Shown: one piece after another, positions 1-8,145 of the stretch | How positions within the stretch are numbered: position 1 is the stretch's first letter | How the letters are laid out: each line of letters opens with the position of its first letter | Assembly (NCBI GenBank): GCA_963795485.1 | Contig: CAWCIL010000006.1 | Location: 744,001-808,000 of the forward strand | Source of the DNA: AP-15 sp963795485 | GTDB taxonomy: Bacteria; Pseudomonadota; Alphaproteobacteria; ATCC43930; CGMCC-115725 | DNA: 64,000 nt | Reading direction: 5' to 3' | The notes under the pieces: generated by a model | Database searches by the model: none | Told to the model about the DNA's origin: nothing | The model's input: the letters and a program-made list of their open reading frames with translations, nothing else | Made by a program: the position numbers and the translations under genes

Positions 1-262
1 AGACGAGGCCGGCGTCCGCCGCCTCGATGCGGCGGATGATTCGGCCCACCGGGATCACGGTGTGGCACTCGTCATAGGCGTGGATTTCGAGCGCGACATC
101 CGCGCCGAGCGCGCGGCGCGCAGCAATGTCGCCCGCGAGCCCGTAAAGGCAGGCCTGCGAATTCGACGGGATCCAGGATTTCCACCGCTGGATCACATAG
201 CCGTCATCGTCGTAATGCGACGGCTTGACTAATTCGACGACGAACCGGCGGTCCCCCACCAC
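1..262 (-). CDS. Cobalamin-binding-type radical SAM protein, N-terminal part
   Basis: This is the first ~87 residues of a protein that runs off the left edge of the window. The visible N-terminus contains KPSHYDDDGYVIQRWKSWIP followed by SNSQACLYGLAGDIAARR and EIHAYDECHT, a pattern I know from proteins with a vitamin B12-binding-like domain ahead of a radical SAM core. The CxxxCxxC cluster motif would lie outside the window, so enzyme activity is inferred. The reading frame is closed by a stop near 293, and the candidate starts are adjacent GTG codons at 262 and 259. A purine-rich GGGGCGAGGG stretch lies just upstream. The substrate is unknown. Confidence 0.65.
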   Translation of the reverse strand, partial: MVGDRRFVVELVKPSHYDDDGYVIQRWKSWIPSNSQACLYGLAGDIAARRALGADVALEIHAYDECHTVIPVGRIIRRIEAADAGLV

Positions 263-438
263 ACCCTCGCCCCGGTAAGCCCCTGGCGGGTCATATTACG
301 CTGCGTTTGCATTCCGGGAAAGAGCGAGGGCGACGGCAAACTCCGGCTTGCAGCCAATATCGCCGGGTACTCACGGCTGATGGACGCGGACGAGGAGGCC
401 GGCAGATCCGATTGTCGATTACAGCAAGCTGGGACACC

Positions 439-894
439 CTACGGGCGAATGTAGCTCCAGCCCTGCTCCTGGAGTTGCGTCAGGCGAACGACGCCCGACG
501 GCACGACGGTGGCTTCGGGGATGATGGTGATCGGATGGCCCTCGCGCTTCTCCATTGCCTCTTTCGTATTGTGGCAGGCGGAAAAGCGGATTTTGCCGCC
601 AATCTCGGACGCCTTCAGGCTTTTGATCCGGTCCTTCACGGGCGAGGTATCTTCCCGCAGCATGTTGAGGCCCGGCCCGTAGGCGACCACCTCGACCTCG
701 ATGGTCTCGCCCTTGCCGCTGTAATACTTGATGGCGTTCGCGGTGTTGAGGAGCGCGAGGTTCATCCGCTCCGGGTCGTTCTGACTTACCTGGATCGCGA
801 TGTGATGGCTCGCCGCCTTCTCGGCGGCAAACCCCGGCGCGGCAACGAACGCCAACGCGCAGGCGACCAAAACGCCCCGGAAAATCGCTTGCAT
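439..894 (-). CDS. Exported DsrE-family protein
   Basis: A 151-residue protein that starts with a classical signal peptide (MQAIFRGVLVACALAFVAAP followed by GFA), so it should act in the periplasm. The mature part resembles small DsrE/DsrF-like proteins: HHIAIQVSQNDPERMNLALL, a helix with NTANAIKYY, and a single cysteine in FSACHNTKEA at the position where DsrE-like proteins often carry their sulfur-transfer cysteine. I chose the ATG at 894 over an in-frame start 57 bases upstream because GGGGAGAACAAG precedes it and the signal peptide begins there. The true substrate is unknown. It lies upstream of the radical SAM gene on the same strand, about 176 bases away. Confidence 0.7.
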   Translation of the reverse strand: MQAIFRGVLVACALAFVAAPGFAAEKAASHHIAIQVSQNDPERMNLALLNTANAIKYYSGKGETIEVEVVAYGPGLNMLREDTSPVKDRIKSLKASEIGGKIRFSACHNTKEAMEKREGHPITIIPEATVVPSGVVRLTQLQEQGWSYIRP

Positions 895-993
895 CTTGTT
901 CTCCCCTCTTCTTCCGAGTAGACGTGCTTTCATGGCACGCGATTGATGCAACCACCAATGGGAAGACGGTACCGCCTTCGTGCTCGCCCGTCT

Positions 994-1377
994 CTATTGT
1001 TTAACGCCGTTAACCGCAACCACATTAAATTTCGCGTACTTCTCGCCAAGCTTATGCGCGGCCACGTATTCTGGCGAATAACGCCAGCCCTTCAGTTGCT
1101 CTAGGCTGTCCCACCGAAGAATGACGAAGCGTGTTCCCGGCAGCGATCCTTCTATCACCGTTCCCGGCCCTCCGGCGACGTACACACCGCCATGCGGTTT
1201 GAGCGAAGCTTGGGCGGGTGGAAGATATTCCTTCGCGTAACCGGCCGGGTTGGTAACGTCGACAATTCCGATCATGTACACCGGCGGCTTGGTCTGAGCT
1301 TGAAGACCGTGCAGGCCCAATGCCCCCATTCCGATGCCGGCGAGCATCGCCAGTGCGACGGCGCTGCGTGTCTTCAT
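994..1377 (-). CDS. Exported DUF1330 family protein
   Basis: A 127-residue protein with a signal peptide (MKTRSAVALAMLAGIGMGAL, with cleavage probably after LQAQ). The mature domain matches the DUF1330 fold, a small ferredoxin-like alpha/beta dimer: YMIGIVDVTNPAGYAKEYLP, then GGVYVAGGPGTVIEGSLPG and FVILRWDSLEQLKGWRYSPE. No catalytic role is established for the family. An exported version is less common than the cytoplasmic form but I have seen such N-termini annotated. The gene stands alone, with about 100 bases to the DsrE-like gene downstream and 205 bases without a gene upstream. Confidence 0.75.
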   Translation of the reverse strand: MKTRSAVALAMLAGIGMGALGLHGLQAQTKPPVYMIGIVDVTNPAGYAKEYLPPAQASLKPHGGVYVAGGPGTVIEGSLPGTRFVILRWDSLEQLKGWRYSPEYVAAHKLGEKYAKFNVVAVNGVKQ

Positions 1378-1582
1378 GTAAAATTCTCCTCTCGATTTAG
1401 CCGAGCGTGATGCTCGACTTCGCGCATTCTCCCACGCCGCGATCGATGCAGGAGACCAATTGGCGGCATCGGGGGGCGCATAGGTACCTCGGCGGCGGGC
1501 ATGACGCTTTACCGCCGGCTTCCTTTTTCCTTACGATAACCTTATGATTTGCTGAGGGTCAGGAGGCTGCCGGAGTACGGGT

Positions 1583-3145
1583 GTGGTTCTGGCGTTTGGC
1601 GACCACCGGCTCGATATCGAGCGCCGCGAATTGCGCCGCGGCGCCGAGCTGATTGCGATCGAGCCAAAGGCGTTCGATCTGCTGACCTTTCTGGTGCAGC
1701 AGCGCGACCGCGTGGTCAGCAAGAACGATCTCCTGCAGGCGGTATGGGGCGGCCGGATCGTCTCGGAATCGGCGCTGACCACGCGGATCAATGCGGTACG
1801 CCGGGCCATCGGCGACGACGGCGCCGCCCAGCGGCTGATCCGCACCTTCACCCGTAGGGGTGTGCGCTTTATCGGCGCGGTCAGGGATATGCCGGACCAG
1901 GCGGCGCCGGCCGCCGGCGATGGGCTCGGCCCGGCTCCGGCTGCTGCCGACAAGCCCTCGATCGCAGTGCTGCCGTTCCAGAACCTGAGCGGCGACCCCG
2001 AGCAGGAATATTTTGCCGACGGCATGGTCGAAGAGATCACCACCGCAATCGCGCGCTGCCCCGGGCTGTTCGTCATCGCGCGCAATTCGAGCCATGCCTA
2101 CAAGGGCAAGGGCGTCGATGTGAAGCAGGTGGCGCGGGAACTTGGCGTGCGCTATGTGCTCGAAGGCTCGGTCAGAAAGGCCGGCAACCGGGTGCGCATC
2201 GCCGGTCAGCTGATCGACTCGACGACGGGCGCGCATATCTGGGTTGACCGGTTCGACGGCATCCTCGACGACATCTTCGAATTGCAGGACCGGGTGGCAA
2301 GCGGCGTCGTCGGCGCGATTGAGCCGCGGCTGCGACGTGCCGAAGCCGAGCGCGCCGTCCGCAAACCGACTGCGAGCCTTGATGCCTACGACCTCTACTG
2401 GCGCGCCCAGGCGCAAGCCTACAAAAGAACCGGCGAGAGCTTGGCGGAGTCGATCAGGCTGGCGCGGCTCGCCCTCGACATCGATCCCGCCTATGGCCCG
2501 GCGATGTCGCGACTTGCCCTAAGTCGAGGGATGCAGCGTCAGCGGAACTGGATCCCACCCGCCGGCCCGGAGGTCGAGGAGGGCATCGCGATGGCGCGGC
2601 GGGCGATCGCCGCCGCCGAGGATGATCCTTGGGTGCTGGATTTTGCCGGCTTGGCGCTGGCGCAGCTTGCCGGAGATAATGATGCCGCGCTCAGCGCGCT
2701 CGACCGCGCGACCGTGCTCAACCCCAACTTTGCCCTCGCCTTCGGCCACCGCGCCGTCGTTCTGGCGTATCTCGATCGACCCGACGAGGCGATCCGCTCG
2801 GCGCATCAGGCGATCCGGCTGAGCCCCCTGGATCCCGCCATTTTTTCTTTCTACCAGGCGCTGTCTCTCGCGGAGCTGGCAGCGGGCCGCTATGCGGCCG
2901 GGTTGCCGTGGGCCGAAGCGGCGCTGCGGGAAAACGGCGGCATGCCGGCGCTGCGCCTCAAACTCAGCTTGTGCGGGTATCTGGGTCGGCACGGGGAAGC
3001 GCGTGCTTACCTCAGTCGTGTGCGGGAGTTTCACTGCGAGCCGACGATCGCCGCGGTTATGCGCGCGTTGCCGAAGGGCGTTGTCCCGCAACTCGCCGCC
3101 CGTGTTGCCGAAGGATTGCGCAAAGCCGGGCTGCCGGAGGGGTGA
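1583..3145 (+). CDS. Winged-helix regulator with TolB-like and TPR regions
   Basis: A 520-residue transcriptional regulator. Residues ~1-95 form an OmpR/CadC-type winged-helix DNA-binding domain (FDLLTFLVQQRDRVVSKNDL and ALTTRINAVRRAIGDDG). Residues ~120-255 are the TolB/FlgO-like segment often fused to such regulators or to adenylate cyclases (SIAVLPFQNLSGDPEQEYFA, YVLEGSVRKAGNRVRIAGQL). The rest is helical, with TPR-like repeats ending near 500. Unlike CadC, I see no transmembrane helix between the DNA-binding and sensor parts, so it is probably cytoplasmic. The start is a GTG (1583 is the frame-consistent one); an AGGAGG lies 16 bases upstream and an earlier in-frame ATG is blocked by a stop. 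The inducing signal and targets are unknown. Confidence 0.8.
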   Translation: MVLAFGDHRLDIERRELRRGAELIAIEPKAFDLLTFLVQQRDRVVSKNDLLQAVWGGRIVSESALTTRINAVRRAIGDDGAAQRLIRTFTRRGVRFIGAVRDMPDQAAPAAGDGLGPAPAAADKPSIAVLPFQNLSGDPEQEYFADGMVEEITTAIARCPGLFVIARNSSHAYKGKGVDVKQVARELGVRYVLEGSVRKAGNRVRIAGQLIDSTTGAHIWVDRFDGILDDIFELQDRVASGVVGAIEPRLRRAEAERAVRKPTASLDAYDLYWRAQAQAYKRTGESLAESIRLARLALDIDPAYGPAMSRLALSRGMQRQRNWIPPAGPEVEEGIAMARRAIAAAEDDPWVLDFAGLALAQLAGDNDAALSALDRATVLNPNFALAFGHRAVVLAYLDRPDEAIRSAHQAIRLSPLDPAIFSFYQALSLAELAAGRYAAGLPWAEAALRENGGMPALRLKLSLCGYLGRHGEARAYLSRVREFHCEPTIAAVMRALPKGVVPQLAARVAEGLRKAGLPEG

Positions 3146-3190
3146 TGCCCTTACGCGGGCCCGCCAGGCTCAGAGTCCGACCCGTATGTT

Positions 3191-3270
3191 ACCGTCGCCC
3201 CCGCGAAAGCGGGGGTCCAAGCGCGAGCGCACATCCCTTGCCCTCGATTCCCGCTTTCGTGGAAATGACG
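3191..3270. repeat. Intergenic palindromic repeat
   Basis: An inverted repeat: CCCGCGAAAGCGGGGGTCC near 3200 is followed about 35 bases later by GATTCCCGCTTTCGTGGAA. The arms CGCGAAAGCGGG and CCCGCTTTCGTG can pair. This is the look of short dispersed intergenic repeats common in alphaproteobacterial genomes. It lies after the winged-helix regulator and could also act as an mRNA-end hairpin. Confidence 0.6.
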
Positions 3271-3369
3271 CTAAAAATTGCTCCTGATCAAATCTTTCGG
3301 GTCAGACCCTCGCTAGTGCTTAGACGCAGACACAAAATTCATCCAAGCCGTCATGGCCGGGCTCGTCCC

Positions 3370-4636
3370 ACGGCTGTCCGGCACATTTTGTGCTGTAGGG
3401 GTGGCATGGCGCTGTATCTATTCGTGGTTGAACGTCACCACACGTTCCGGACACGAAACTGAGGTCAGCGCCATGCGCCCCACAATAGCGTTTTTCATCA
3501 GTTGCTGAAGCATGTCGGTGGGAGGAATTCGACCGACTGGTTGGGGTGTACTGGGCCGACGCGCGGGCCCGCCGGTTGACCACCAAGAGCCAGATTGTGG
3601 CCCTGCTGTATGGGCAATTGGCCGGTGCTGCGAGCTTGCGCGAGATCGTCGGCGGGATCCAGAGCCAGCAGGCGCGGCTTTATCATCTGGGGGCGAGGCT
3701 GCCGCGGCGCGCGACCCTGGCCGACGCCAACCGCGACCGGCCAGCCGACGTCTTCGCCGCGCTCTTGGCGCTGATGATCAGCCGGGCCCATCGCGGGCTG
3801 CGCCGGAGCCTCACCGAGACCACCTATCTGATCGATGCGAGCGGTCTGCGGCTCGACGCGCGCAGCCGCGATTGGGCGCGCTTTTCCGAGGGCGTGTGCG
3901 GCGCCAAACTGCACGTCGTCTATGATCCCGACGCCGACCGGCCGATCTATGCGGCGATACCGCGGCCCGGGTCAACGACATCACCGCCGCTCAGGCGATG
4001 CCGATCGAGCCCGGCGCTACCTATGTCTTTGATCTCGGCTATTATGATTATGCGTGGTGGGCCAAGCTCGACGCCGCGCAATGCCGCATGGTCACCGGCT
4101 CAAAGCCAATACCCCGTTGACGGTGGTCGCGGAATTGGCGGTTTGCCGTGACGGCGCGATCCTCTCCGACCGCATCGGCCATCTGCCGGCGCGCCAAGGC
4201 AGCGGGCGGAGCAACCCGTTTGCGGACCCGGTACGCGAGGTCCGCATCAAGCTCGATACCGGCAAGGTGTTGCGCCTGCTCTCGAACGATCTGGATGCCG
4301 CCACTCAAGAGATCGCCGATCTCTACAAGCGCCGCTGGGCGATCGAGCTGTTCTTCCGCTGGGTCAAGCAGACCCTCAAAATCCGCCGCTTTCTCGGCAC
4401 CTCGGAAAACGCGGTGCGGATCCAGATCGCCGTCGCGCTGATCGCCTTTTTGTTGCTGCGTCTCGCCCAGGCCGGGCAGCAGGCGGTCACCAGCCCACTC
4501 GCCTTCGCCCGCCTGGTCCGCCTCAACCTGATGCATCGCCGACCGCTCGACCAGCTGCTCGACCCCGAACCACCGCCGATTGCGAACCCCGCGCAAATGA
4601 TGCTGCAATGGAACCCCAGCTGAACCGGACAGCCGT
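3370..4636 (+). mobile_element. IS4-family insertion sequence with 11-bp target duplication
   Basis: A 1267-bp element with 12-bp perfect terminal inverted repeats: ACGGCTGTCCGG at 3370-3381 and its complement CCGGACAGCCGT at 4625-4636. It is flanked on both sides by the direct repeat GGGCTCGTCCC (3359-3369 and 4637-4647), an 11-bp duplication, which is within the range known for the IS4 family. One transposase gene fills the interior on the plus strand. Removing the element and one copy of the duplication restores the palindrome GGCCGGGCTCGTCCCGGCC, so the element jumped into a pre-existing dispersed repeat. Intact ends and a perfect duplication suggest a fairly recent insertion. Confidence 0.88.
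3473..4623 (+). pseudogene. IS4-family transposase, frame-broken
   Basis: The DDE transposase of the surrounding element. Read across frames it covers a full IS4-type protein of about 380 residues: HNSVFHQLLKHV at the start, YLIDASGLRLDARSRDWARF with the first catalytic aspartate, ATYVFDLGYYDYAWWAKLD with the second, and YKRRWAIELFFRWVKQ, which fits the family signature Y-(2)-R-(3)-E-(6)-K exactly. The frame changes near 3485, 3517, 3965 and 4088, so no continuous protein can be made as the sequence stands. Because similar breaks affect many conserved genes in this window, some or all may be sequence errors and the element may be active. Confidence 0.85.
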
Positions 4637-4716
4637 GGGCTCGTCCCGGCCATCCACGAACTCGCGGCACGAACACCGCCGGCTTCCGTGGATGCCCGAA
4701 GCAAGGCCGAGCATGA
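4637..4716. repeat. Right half of the dispersed repeat split by the IS
   Basis: Together with 3345-3369 this rebuilds an ancestral repeat of roughly 100 bp: CCGTCATGGCCGGGCTCGTC, the rest of the palindrome, then ATCCACG at about 4651 paired with CGTGGAT at about 4690, ending in GCATGACG. Begin and end carry related GTCATG/CATGAC words, so the whole unit is a nested inverted repeat. A related palindrome occurs at 36641-36659. From 4717 to the next gene at 4850 I see nothing further. Confidence 0.65.
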
Positions 4717-4849
4717 CGATTGCGGTGAGACTGCACCATCTGAATGCGCTGAGCGCTAGTGACAGAGTTTAGCGTTAGAAAGCCGCCGCTCGCCGCCGCC
4801 GCTCGAAATCACTAACCTGCCGCATCGACCTAAGCCTAGGAGGCGGCGC

Positions 4850-5737
4850 ATGTTCGAAGGCTTTACCCGGACCGAGATCGAAACATCGGGTGCGCGGATC
4901 AATTTGCGCCATGGCGGCGACGGCCCGCCCTTGCTGCTGCTGCACGGCAATCCCCTGACCCATGCCTCCTGGGGCAAGATCGCGCCGCGCCTGGCCGAAC
5001 GTTTTCATGTCGTGGCGGCCGACCTGCGCGGCTACGGCGACAGCGTGGGCCCCGACGAGGCCGGCGACAACAACATCAACTATTCGTTCCGGGCGATGGC
5101 CCAGGACCAGGTCGAGGTGATGGAGCGCCTCGGCTATCGCCAGTTCTTCATCGCCGGGCACGACCGCGGCGCCCGCACCACCGCCCGAATGTGCCTCGAC
5201 CACCCCGACCGGGTCAAGCGCGCGGCGCTGATCGACATCCTGCCCAACCACCACATCTGGACCCACACTTCGAAGGAATGGGCGTTGCGCTCGTGGCACT
5301 GGGCGCTGATGGCCCAGCCCTATGATTTTCCCGAGCGCATGCTAGCCGGCATTCCCGCCCAGTATTTCATGGAGAAGAAGTTGTCGAAGCCTGGCATCGG
5401 CCTCGGCTTTTTCGATCCTGAGGCGTTTGCCGAGTACGTCCGCTGCTTCGACTGGAAGACGATCAAGGGATCCTGCGCCGATTACCGCGCCTGCGCCACT
5501 TGCGACTTTGAGATGGACAAAGCCGATTTCGAGGCCGGGCATAAAATCACGGTTCCGCTGTTGGTGATCTGGGGCGCGCGCAGCCATACCGAGGGCGTCC
5601 ACGGCGGCGTGCTTTCAGTCTGGCAACGCGGTTACGCAACGGACGCCCGCGGCGGCGCGCTGCCGTGCGGCCATTACGTGCCCGAGGAGGCGCCCGACGA
5701 AACCCTGAGCCGATTGCTGGATCACTTCGGCGGCTGA
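4850..5737 (+). CDS. Alpha/beta hydrolase, haloacetate dehalogenase type
   Basis: A 295-residue cytoplasmic alpha/beta hydrolase that resembles fluoroacetate/haloacetate dehalogenases, which hydrolyse the carbon-halogen bond of 2-haloacetates. In that family the nucleophile is Asp followed by Arg-x-x-Arg; here GHDRGAR supplies D105, R106 and R109. The halide-binding His-Trp pair of the family fits H150-W151, a tyrosine fits Y212 in ADYRA, and the general base is H275 in CGHYVPEE. The acid residue is probably D128. The oxyanion segment HGNPLTHASW is at ~32. Conservation of the HW pair favours dehalogenase over epoxide hydrolase, but substrate is inferred. The start ATG is preceded by AGGAGGCGGC. 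Confidence 0.75.
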   Translation: MFEGFTRTEIETSGARINLRHGGDGPPLLLLHGNPLTHASWGKIAPRLAERFHVVAADLRGYGDSVGPDEAGDNNINYSFRAMAQDQVEVMERLGYRQFFIAGHDRGARTTARMCLDHPDRVKRAALIDILPNHHIWTHTSKEWALRSWHWALMAQPYDFPERMLAGIPAQYFMEKKLSKPGIGLGFFDPEAFAEYVRCFDWKTIKGSCADYRACATCDFEMDKADFEAGHKITVPLLVIWGARSHTEGVHGGVLSVWQRGYATDARGGALPCGHYVPEEAPDETLSRLLDHFGG

Positions 5738-5794
5738 CGCGGTAGATCAGGCGCGGCGACGCTTGTTGTTGACGCCGCCCGCGTCAGCCCCTAT

Positions 5795-5945
5795 TCCCAA
5801 AAGCATTGGGGAGTAGCCTCCGCTATCTCCGGCGGGACCGTGTCAACAGGCTCGCGCCGCGGCGCGTGGCACGGTCGGCAGACCGAGAGTTTCTGCTAGG
5901 CGAGACCAGTATGCATCCGGGGCCGTTCCGGCCGGTCCCGGAATC
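5795..5945 (+). ncRNA. yybP-ykoY manganese riboswitch
   Basis: This leader ends about 30 bases before mntP and carries the hallmarks of the yybP-ykoY (Mn2+) riboswitch class: GGGGAGTAGCC at 5808-5818 (conserved first loop), GTGTCAACA at 5840-5848 within a stem formed by GACCGTG (5836-5842) and CACGGTC (5870-5876), then GGCGAGACC at 5899-5907 and TGCATCCGG at 5912-5920. Known members bind Mn2+ between two docked loops and switch on manganese exporters. Location directly upstream of a MntP-family gene agrees with this. I have not computed a covariance score. The exact 3' end and the switching mechanism are not resolved by eye. Confidence 0.85.
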
Positions 5946-5974
5946 GCGTGCTGCTCTCGTCCGGCGAGCCGGTC

Positions 5975-6538
5975 ATGAGCTTTCTCGCCATCGTCGTCCT
6001 CGCTTTCAGCATGTCGGCCGATGCGTTTGCCGCGGCCCTCGGCAAAGGCTCGGTTCTCGATCGCGCGCCCTTGGGCGAAGCGCTGCGCTGCGGTCTGGTC
6101 TTCGGCCTCGTCGAGGCGCTGATGCCGGTCCTCGGCTGGGCTGCCGGCACCGCCGCGAGCGGCTACCTCGGGGCGGTCGATCGCTGGGTCGCGCTCGCCG
6201 TCCTCGCCGCGATCGGTGCCAAGATGATCTGGGACGGCTGGCGGCGCCCGGCCGAAGCAGCGAAGCCGAAACGGCATTCGCTCCGGATCTTGGTCGTGAC
6301 CGCGATCGGCACCAGCATCGACGCGATGGCGGTCGGGGTAACCTTGGCATTCTTCGAGATCGGCATCATGGCGCCGGCGCTGGCGATCGGCATGGCGACC
6401 TTCGCGATGACGACGCTCGGCATCCTCATTGGCCGCATTGTCGGCGAACGTTATGGTCGCCTCGCCGAAATCCTCGGCGGAACCGCTCTCGTCGCGATCG
6501 GCGTCAAGATCGCCCTGGGCCATGCAGGCTTCGGCTAA
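5975..6538 (+). CDS. mntP: Manganese efflux pump MntP
   Basis: A 187-residue inner-membrane protein with six hydrophobic helices in two homologous halves. Each half carries the family's conserved aspartate motif: AFSMSADAFAAALGKG near residue 10 and GTSIDAMAVGVTL near residue 115. MntP proteins export Mn2+ and protect against manganese excess. I chose the ATG at 5975 (MSFLAIVVLAF) because the hydrophobic first helix starts there; an upstream in-frame GTG would add nine polar residues. The gene sits behind a yybP-ykoY riboswitch, so expression should rise with manganese. Its last four bases overlap the end of the convergent benzoate-CoA ligase gene. Confidence 0.88.
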   Translation: MSFLAIVVLAFSMSADAFAAALGKGSVLDRAPLGEALRCGLVFGLVEALMPVLGWAAGTAASGYLGAVDRWVALAVLAAIGAKMIWDGWRRPAEAAKPKRHSLRILVVTAIGTSIDAMAVGVTLAFFEIGIMAPALAIGMATFAMTTLGILIGRIVGERYGRLAEILGGTALVAIGVKIALGHAGFG

Positions 6539-8079
6539 GGTTGCCGGCCGGCCGCCGCCTCGCGCAGCTTGAAGCGCTGGATCTTGCCGGTCGCGGTCTT
6601 TGGCAATTCGTCGACAAAAGCGATCCAGCGCGGGCACTTGAAGGGCGCGAGCAGGCTCTTCGAATGCTCTTCGAGCGTGCCCGCGAAATCGTGATCGGCG
6701 GCGATGCCGGATTTCGCCACGACAAACGCCTTTGGCTTGATCAGCCCGTCGGCATCGGGCACGCCGATGACCGCGGCTTCGAGCACCTGGTGATGGGCGA
6801 CGAGTGCGGCTTCGACCTCGGCCGGCGAGACGTACATGCCGTTGACCTTCATCATATCGTCGCTGCGGCCACAATACACATAATAACCGTCTTCGTCCTC
6901 GAAGTATTTGTCGCCGGTTCGCGTCCATTCACCGAGAAACGTCGCCCGGCTGCGCCCGCGATTGTTCCAATAGAGGGCGGCGCTGGTCGGCCCGCTGACC
7001 AGGAGATCGCCAATCTCGCCGCGCGGCACCGGACGGTCGTGCTCGTCGGCAATCGTCAGCGAATAGCCGGGCACCGGCTTGCCGGTGGTGCCGTAGCGCA
7101 CGTCGCCCGGCCGGTTGCTGAGAAAAATATGCAGCATCTCAGTCGAGCCGATGCCGTCGAGGATGTCCACCGCCATTCGCTGCGACCAGCGCCGGCCGAT
7201 CTCCTGCGGCAACGGCTCGCCGGCCGAGACGCAGCGGCGCAGCGCCAATTCGTCCGAGCGCGGCAGCTCCGGGTCGGCCAGCATCGCGTTGTAGAGGGTC
7301 GGCACTCCGCAGAAGATCGTCGGCCGGTGCCGGCGCAATACGCGGGCGACCACGGAAGGGGAGGGGCGCTCGGCGGTCAAGACGCTGGTCGCACCCACCG
7401 CCAGCGGAAAAGTCAGCGCGTTGCCGAGCCCATAGGCGAAAAACAGTTTGGCCGCCGAAAACACGATGTCGTCTTGCGTGATGCCGAGCACCGGCACCGC
7501 ATAGCGCTGCGCAGTCTCGATCAGGCTCGAATGGACATGAACGGTCCCCTTGGGCGGGCCGGTCGAGCCCGACGAATAGAGCCAGAAGCAGGGCTCGTCG
7601 GGATGGGTCGGCGCGGTCTCGGCGTCGGCCGGCGCGTCGCCCAGAAAATCGGCGAACGAGCGCTCCCGCGATTCGACGCCGGAGACGATGACCGCGGGCC
7701 TCGGCTCCGGCAGCAGCGCCAGCGCCGCTTGCATTGCCGGCCACACCGGCGCCGACACGATGACCGCGCGCGCCCGGCTGTCGGCCAGCATAAAGGCGAA
7801 TTCTGGTGCGCTGAGCTGGGTGTTGACCGCGACCGGCACGATGCCGGCCTTGATCGCGCCGAGAAACGCGGTCGGAAAATCGATGCCGTCGTGCAAGCAC
7901 AAAAGGATGCGTTGCTCCGGCTCTACCCCGAGCCGGCGCACGGCGCTGGCGAATCGGCCGGCCCGTTCGGCGAGCTCGGCGTAGTTGTAGTACCCGCGAT
8001 CGTCGATGAAGGCGGTCTTCGGCCCGCGCCCGGCCGCGAGGTTGCGCTCGATCAGATCCGCCGCGGCATTATAGGTCAT
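6535..8079 (-). CDS. bclA: Benzoate-CoA ligase
   Basis: A 514-residue member of the adenylate-forming superfamily that activates benzoate to benzoyl-CoA with ATP, the entry step of the box pathway. The P-loop motif YSSGSTGPPKGT, the central FCGVPTLYNAML, GIGSTEMLHIFLSNRPGDVR (characteristic of benzoate-CoA ligases), the hinge YCGRSDDMMKVNGMYVSP, and the C-terminal lysine motif LPKTATGKIQRFKLRE are all visible and in order. The ATG at 8079 was chosen over an upstream in-frame start because AAGGGG precedes it and the family N-terminus matches (MTYNAAADLIERNL). It is divergent from boxR across 64 bases, so regulation by BoxR is likely. Slightly different aryl acids remain possible substrates. 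Confidence 0.85.
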   Translation of the reverse strand: MTYNAAADLIERNLAAGRGPKTAFIDDRGYYNYAELAERAGRFASAVRRLGVEPEQRILLCLHDGIDFPTAFLGAIKAGIVPVAVNTQLSAPEFAFMLADSRARAVIVSAPVWPAMQAALALLPEPRPAVIVSGVESRERSFADFLGDAPADAETAPTHPDEPCFWLYSSGSTGPPKGTVHVHSSLIETAQRYAVPVLGITQDDIVFSAAKLFFAYGLGNALTFPLAVGATSVLTAERPSPSVVARVLRRHRPTIFCGVPTLYNAMLADPELPRSDELALRRCVSAGEPLPQEIGRRWSQRMAVDILDGIGSTEMLHIFLSNRPGDVRYGTTGKPVPGYSLTIADEHDRPVPRGEIGDLLVSGPTSAALYWNNRGRSRATFLGEWTRTGDKYFEDEDGYYVYCGRSDDMMKVNGMYVSPAEVEAALVAHHQVLEAAVIGVPDADGLIKPKAFVVAKSGIAADHDFAGTLEEHSKSLLAPFKCPRWIAFVDELPKTATGKIQRFKLREAAAGRQP

Positions 8080-8111
8080 CGGCGCGCCCCTTGTAGCCGA
8101 ACGCTGGTGAC

Positions 8112-8145
8112 AAGCATTATATTTCCGGTATGCTTCGTCAAGCAT
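8112..8145. promoter_or_regulatory. Candidate BoxR operator in the divergent promoter
   Basis: The 64-bp gap between the benzoate-CoA ligase gene and boxR holds a perfect inverted repeat, AAGCAT (8112-8117) and ATGCTT (8130-8135), separated by 12 bases, followed by a third AAGCAT at 8140-8145 that overlaps the boxR start codon. Half-site spacing and position suit a dimeric repressor controlling both genes. Two further TGCA words lie between boxR and boxC (9028-9031 and 9050-9053). That BoxR binds here is inference. Confidence 0.5.
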
